NCBI GenBank assembly: GCA_963811225.1
Contig: CAWEQO010000012.1
Coordinates: forward strand, 434,001 to 498,000
DNA length: 64,000 bases
From: CAWEQO01 sp963811225
Lineage (GTDB): Bacteria; Chloroflexota; Anaerolineae; Anaerolineales; Anaerolineaceae
Direction: 5' to 3'
In this document: positions 62,276 through 64,000 of the stretch, piece after piece
Position numbering within the stretch: position 1 is the first letter of the stretch
Layout of the letters: every line of letters starts with the position of its first letter
Notes under the pieces: generated by a model
Database searches by the model: none
What the model saw: only the letters and a program-made list of their open reading frames with translations
Told to the model about the DNA's origin: nothing
Position numbers and translations under genes: made by a program

Positions 62276-63745
62276 ATGTCACAGAAGTGGAATTTTAAAT
62301 ACCAGATGTATAAGCACCTGCAAGCCAGCGCGCAGTCGATCTACGCCGAATGCCGTCAGGCGGCCGAAGAGATCGGCCTGGCCCCCGATTGGAAGGGCAA
62401 CATCGGCCTGACCGGCGCTGTGTCCGGCTGCCACGGCCTGCTCATGCGTGAGATCGAAGAGGCCATGCACGAATCGTCCCGTCAGGTGATCCCCAGCGCC
62501 GTGCTGGACGAAAAGATCCGCGACGTGGTTAAGTCATTCTACGGTGATGAGTACGACGCCGCCCTGATCAACACTTGCGAGGCCGGGCTGGCGGTCAGCT
62601 TCGAGGTGCTGTGTATGCCGCCCACCCTGGGCAAGGGCGATCCCTACCGCGCCCGCTATCTGGCCCCCTACGAGCGCCACACACATCACCAGGCCGCCTA
62701 CGGCCGGCCCTTCCCACCGAAATATAAAGAGCTGAACGCCGAGCGCGGCGAGGCCGCCGGTGAGTACGGCGTGCAGGGTAAACGTGCCTTCAACCTCGAC
62801 ACCGTCATGGTCCGTCTGGAAGGCGCCGACTACAGCTGCCACGGCATCAAATACTGCCCGGTGCCCAACCTGCTGCACGTCCAAGGCGAGGATTCGGTCG
62901 ACCGCTTCGCAGAAATGGCCGAACGGCATCTGGATATGCTCTCCGGCTTTGTCTCGATCGGCTATGACACACCCGGTTACGGCTACGGCGATAAGGGCCC
63001 CAACGGCGCCCCGCTGCTGCAGTCCGGCATGGCCGAGCTGGCCGCCCTGTATGACGTGCCCTACATCGTCGACAACGCCTGGGGTGTGCCCTTTATTGGA
63101 GCCGATATCCGCAAGCTTGGCTGCGACATCATCATCTACAGCATGGACAAGGCCGCCGGCGCCCCCACTTGCGGCCTGATCATTGGCAAAGAAGAAGCGA
63201 TGGTCTCCATCCGCCGCGCCCTGGGCATTCACGGCGCCCGCTACGGCACCCTCTCCTCGCACGGCAAGGCCGCTTACGTTGGCTACGACCCCGGCAAAGA
63301 AGCCCTGGCCGGCGCTCTGGCCACCCTCAAGATCCTCCAGGGCCGCCCCGAGATCTCTCTGACCGCCCTGGACGACCTGCACAGCATCGTCATGGAAGAG
63401 TTCTCCTGCCTGCCTGGGCAGATGCAGGACGGCTGGAACATCTTCAAGTCGCCAAACTGCATGGCCGTAGAAGTCAACTATGCCGACACCTGGAAGGATG
63501 GCAAGTTCGGGCTGCCAATCTTCTCGATCGAGGACATGTACGCCGGCAGCAATCTCGTGCAGAACTGCATGTCGCAGATGGGCATGATCCCTACCATCGG
63601 CTACGATGCCAACGTGATGATCTCGAACGGCGTCGGCAACATTGACGAGGAAGGCAAGCTGCTGGAAGCGCCTACCCGCATGGCAGTCAAGGGCTTCTTC
63701 AAGTCGATGGAAATCATCGCCAGGTATGCCGGGTACCCAGAATAG
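62276..63745 (+). CDS. PLP-dependent aminotransferase-fold enzyme, substrate unknown
   Basis: A 489-aa fold-type I PLP protein; aaggag precedes the ATG. The PLP Lys is probably Lys292 in DIIIYSMDKAAGAPTCGLIIGKE, which parallels SGDKLLGGPQAGII of SelA. VPYIVDNAWGVPFIG supplies the cofactor-binding Asp. The N-terminal domain has NIGLTGAVSGCHGLLMREIEEAMHES, and about 100 residues (RYLAPYERHTHHQAAYGRPFPPKYK region) are unfamiliar to me. It could be a lyase, racemase or ammonia lyase of the SelA/DgaE-like group rather than a transaminase. Strong promoter control by the adjacent GntR/FCD regulator suggests a catabolic enzyme induced by its substrate. Confidence 0.7.
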   Translation: MSQKWNFKYQMYKHLQASAQSIYAECRQAAEEIGLAPDWKGNIGLTGAVSGCHGLLMREIEEAMHESSRQVIPSAVLDEKIRDVVKSFYGDEYDAALINTCEAGLAVSFEVLCMPPTLGKGDPYRARYLAPYERHTHHQAAYGRPFPPKYKELNAERGEAAGEYGVQGKRAFNLDTVMVRLEGADYSCHGIKYCPVPNLLHVQGEDSVDRFAEMAERHLDMLSGFVSIGYDTPGYGYGDKGPNGAPLLQSGMAELAALYDVPYIVDNAWGVPFIGADIRKLGCDIIIYSMDKAAGAPTCGLIIGKEEAMVSIRRALGIHGARYGTLSSHGKAAYVGYDPGKEALAGALATLKILQGRPEISLTALDDLHSIVMEEFSCLPGQMQDGWNIFKSPNCMAVEVNYADTWKDGKFGLPIFSIEDMYAGSNLVQNCMSQMGMIPTIGYDANVMISNGVGNIDEEGKLLEAPTRMAVKGFFKSMEIIARYAGYPE

Positions 63746-63757
63746 GGTTCTCGTCGT

Positions 63758-63836
63758 CCGGTCCGGCCCTCAACCCAAGCATAGAGGCAAAGCATCCACA
63801 AGGGCGCCCCTATGCTTGGGTGAAGGTCTGGACCGG
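63758..63836. repeat. 79-bp imperfect inverted repeat
   Basis: Outer stem ccggtcc/ggaccgg and inner stem caacccaagcatag/ctatgcttgggtg. It lies between the PLP-enzyme stop and the next start, without a U-tract. Confidence 0.65.
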
Positions 63837-63861
63837 CAGCATGATAAGAAAGGAGCCGCCC

Positions 63862-64000
63862 TTGACCTCCGCCATGGACCGGGTTGTGGATGCGGTTGAT
63901 ATCGAAACCTTCCTGCTTTCCGAAAGTGAAGAGCAGGCCAAGCAGCTGGCCCTGACTCTGGCCGAGGAGATGGGGCTGCGCCATGCCGACGTGGTCTTCG
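63862..64000 (+). CDS. Partial gene at window end (possibly an RsbT-like ATP-binding regulator)
   Basis: Only about 46 residues are present. Start TTG 63862 is preferred because aggag lies 7 bases before it; ATG 63841 and ATG 63874 are in the same frame. The sequence, including ETFLLSESEEQAKQLALTLAEEMGLRHADVVF, fits the first helix of HATPase anti-sigma/RsbT-like proteins, but this is a guess from a short pattern. The gene runs off the window. Confidence 0.4.
   Translation, partial: MTSAMDRVVDAVDIETFLLSESEEQAKQLALTLAEEMGLRHADVVF

Overview
The window reads as the chromosome of a Chloroflexota bacterium, most likely Anaerolineae. This is an inference from GC-rich coding sequence, many lipoproteins with Thr/Pro-rich linkers after the lipobox, the absence of recognisable outer-membrane genes, and gene content (actinobacterial/archaeal-type inositol-phosphate synthase, DUF3048 and DUF4349 lipoproteins, rhamnose-type ABC transporter). 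No phage, IS transposase, CRISPR or plasmid genes were seen.

Layout. 1-8 kb: 3' part of formiminotransferase-cyclodeaminase, a CapA-like lipoprotein, a pair of inverted REP-like repeats, dCTP deaminase, a molbindin divergent from a (frameshifted) GntR/periplasmic-binding-fold regulator, and a PIG-L deacetylase. 6.3-15.4 kb (minus): a surface operon encoding a roughly 2200-aa protein with 15 cadherin-like/He_PIG domains, a small anchored protein and a DUF2723 (TMEM260-like) membrane glycosyltransferase, behind a consensus promoter and a long leader. 15.6-18.1 kb: transglutaminase-like protein, an unknown small protein with a palindromic operator, rubrerythrin. 18.2-23.9 kb (minus): DeoR-type regulator plus a complete sugar ABC importer. 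24-34.4 kb: GNAT enzyme, two polysaccharide-deacetylase-like lipoproteins, tRNA-Pro(CGG), ino1 behind a leader with a 15-codon upstream ORF, a HIT protein, and three tandem LysM/M23 lipoproteins.

34.5-41.1 kb (minus) is the most notable region: OsmC, a protein disulfide oxidoreductase whose C-terminal CPYC motif reads TGA-PYC in frame (probable selenocysteine, with a SECIS-like hairpin at 11 nt spacing), a zinc ribbon, anti-sigma and ECF sigma factors, tsaD, an M24 peptidase, and selA, the selenocysteine synthase needed to make such a protein. 41.3-50.3 kb: a TupA-like ATP-grasp, a 90-bp perfect palindrome, then a SAM-I riboswitch with terminator in front of metH, a homocysteine methyltransferase-MTHFR fusion, coaX and coaBC. 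50.3-64 kb: two DUF3048 lipoproteins, a metallophosphoesterase, a DUF4349 lipoprotein, a DnaQ-DinG fusion, a DUF3267 protein, lysA, alr, and a GntR/FCD regulator whose apparent operator sits at the same place in its own promoter and in that of the adjacent PLP enzyme.

Five genes carry single-base frameshifts, all explained by one extra base (about 4263, 19211, 45923, 47530 and 52360). Sequencing or assembly error is the simplest explanation. These genes are annotated as single joined CDSs. Long inverted repeats with 20-47 bp arms, each with its own sequence, mark many gene ends.
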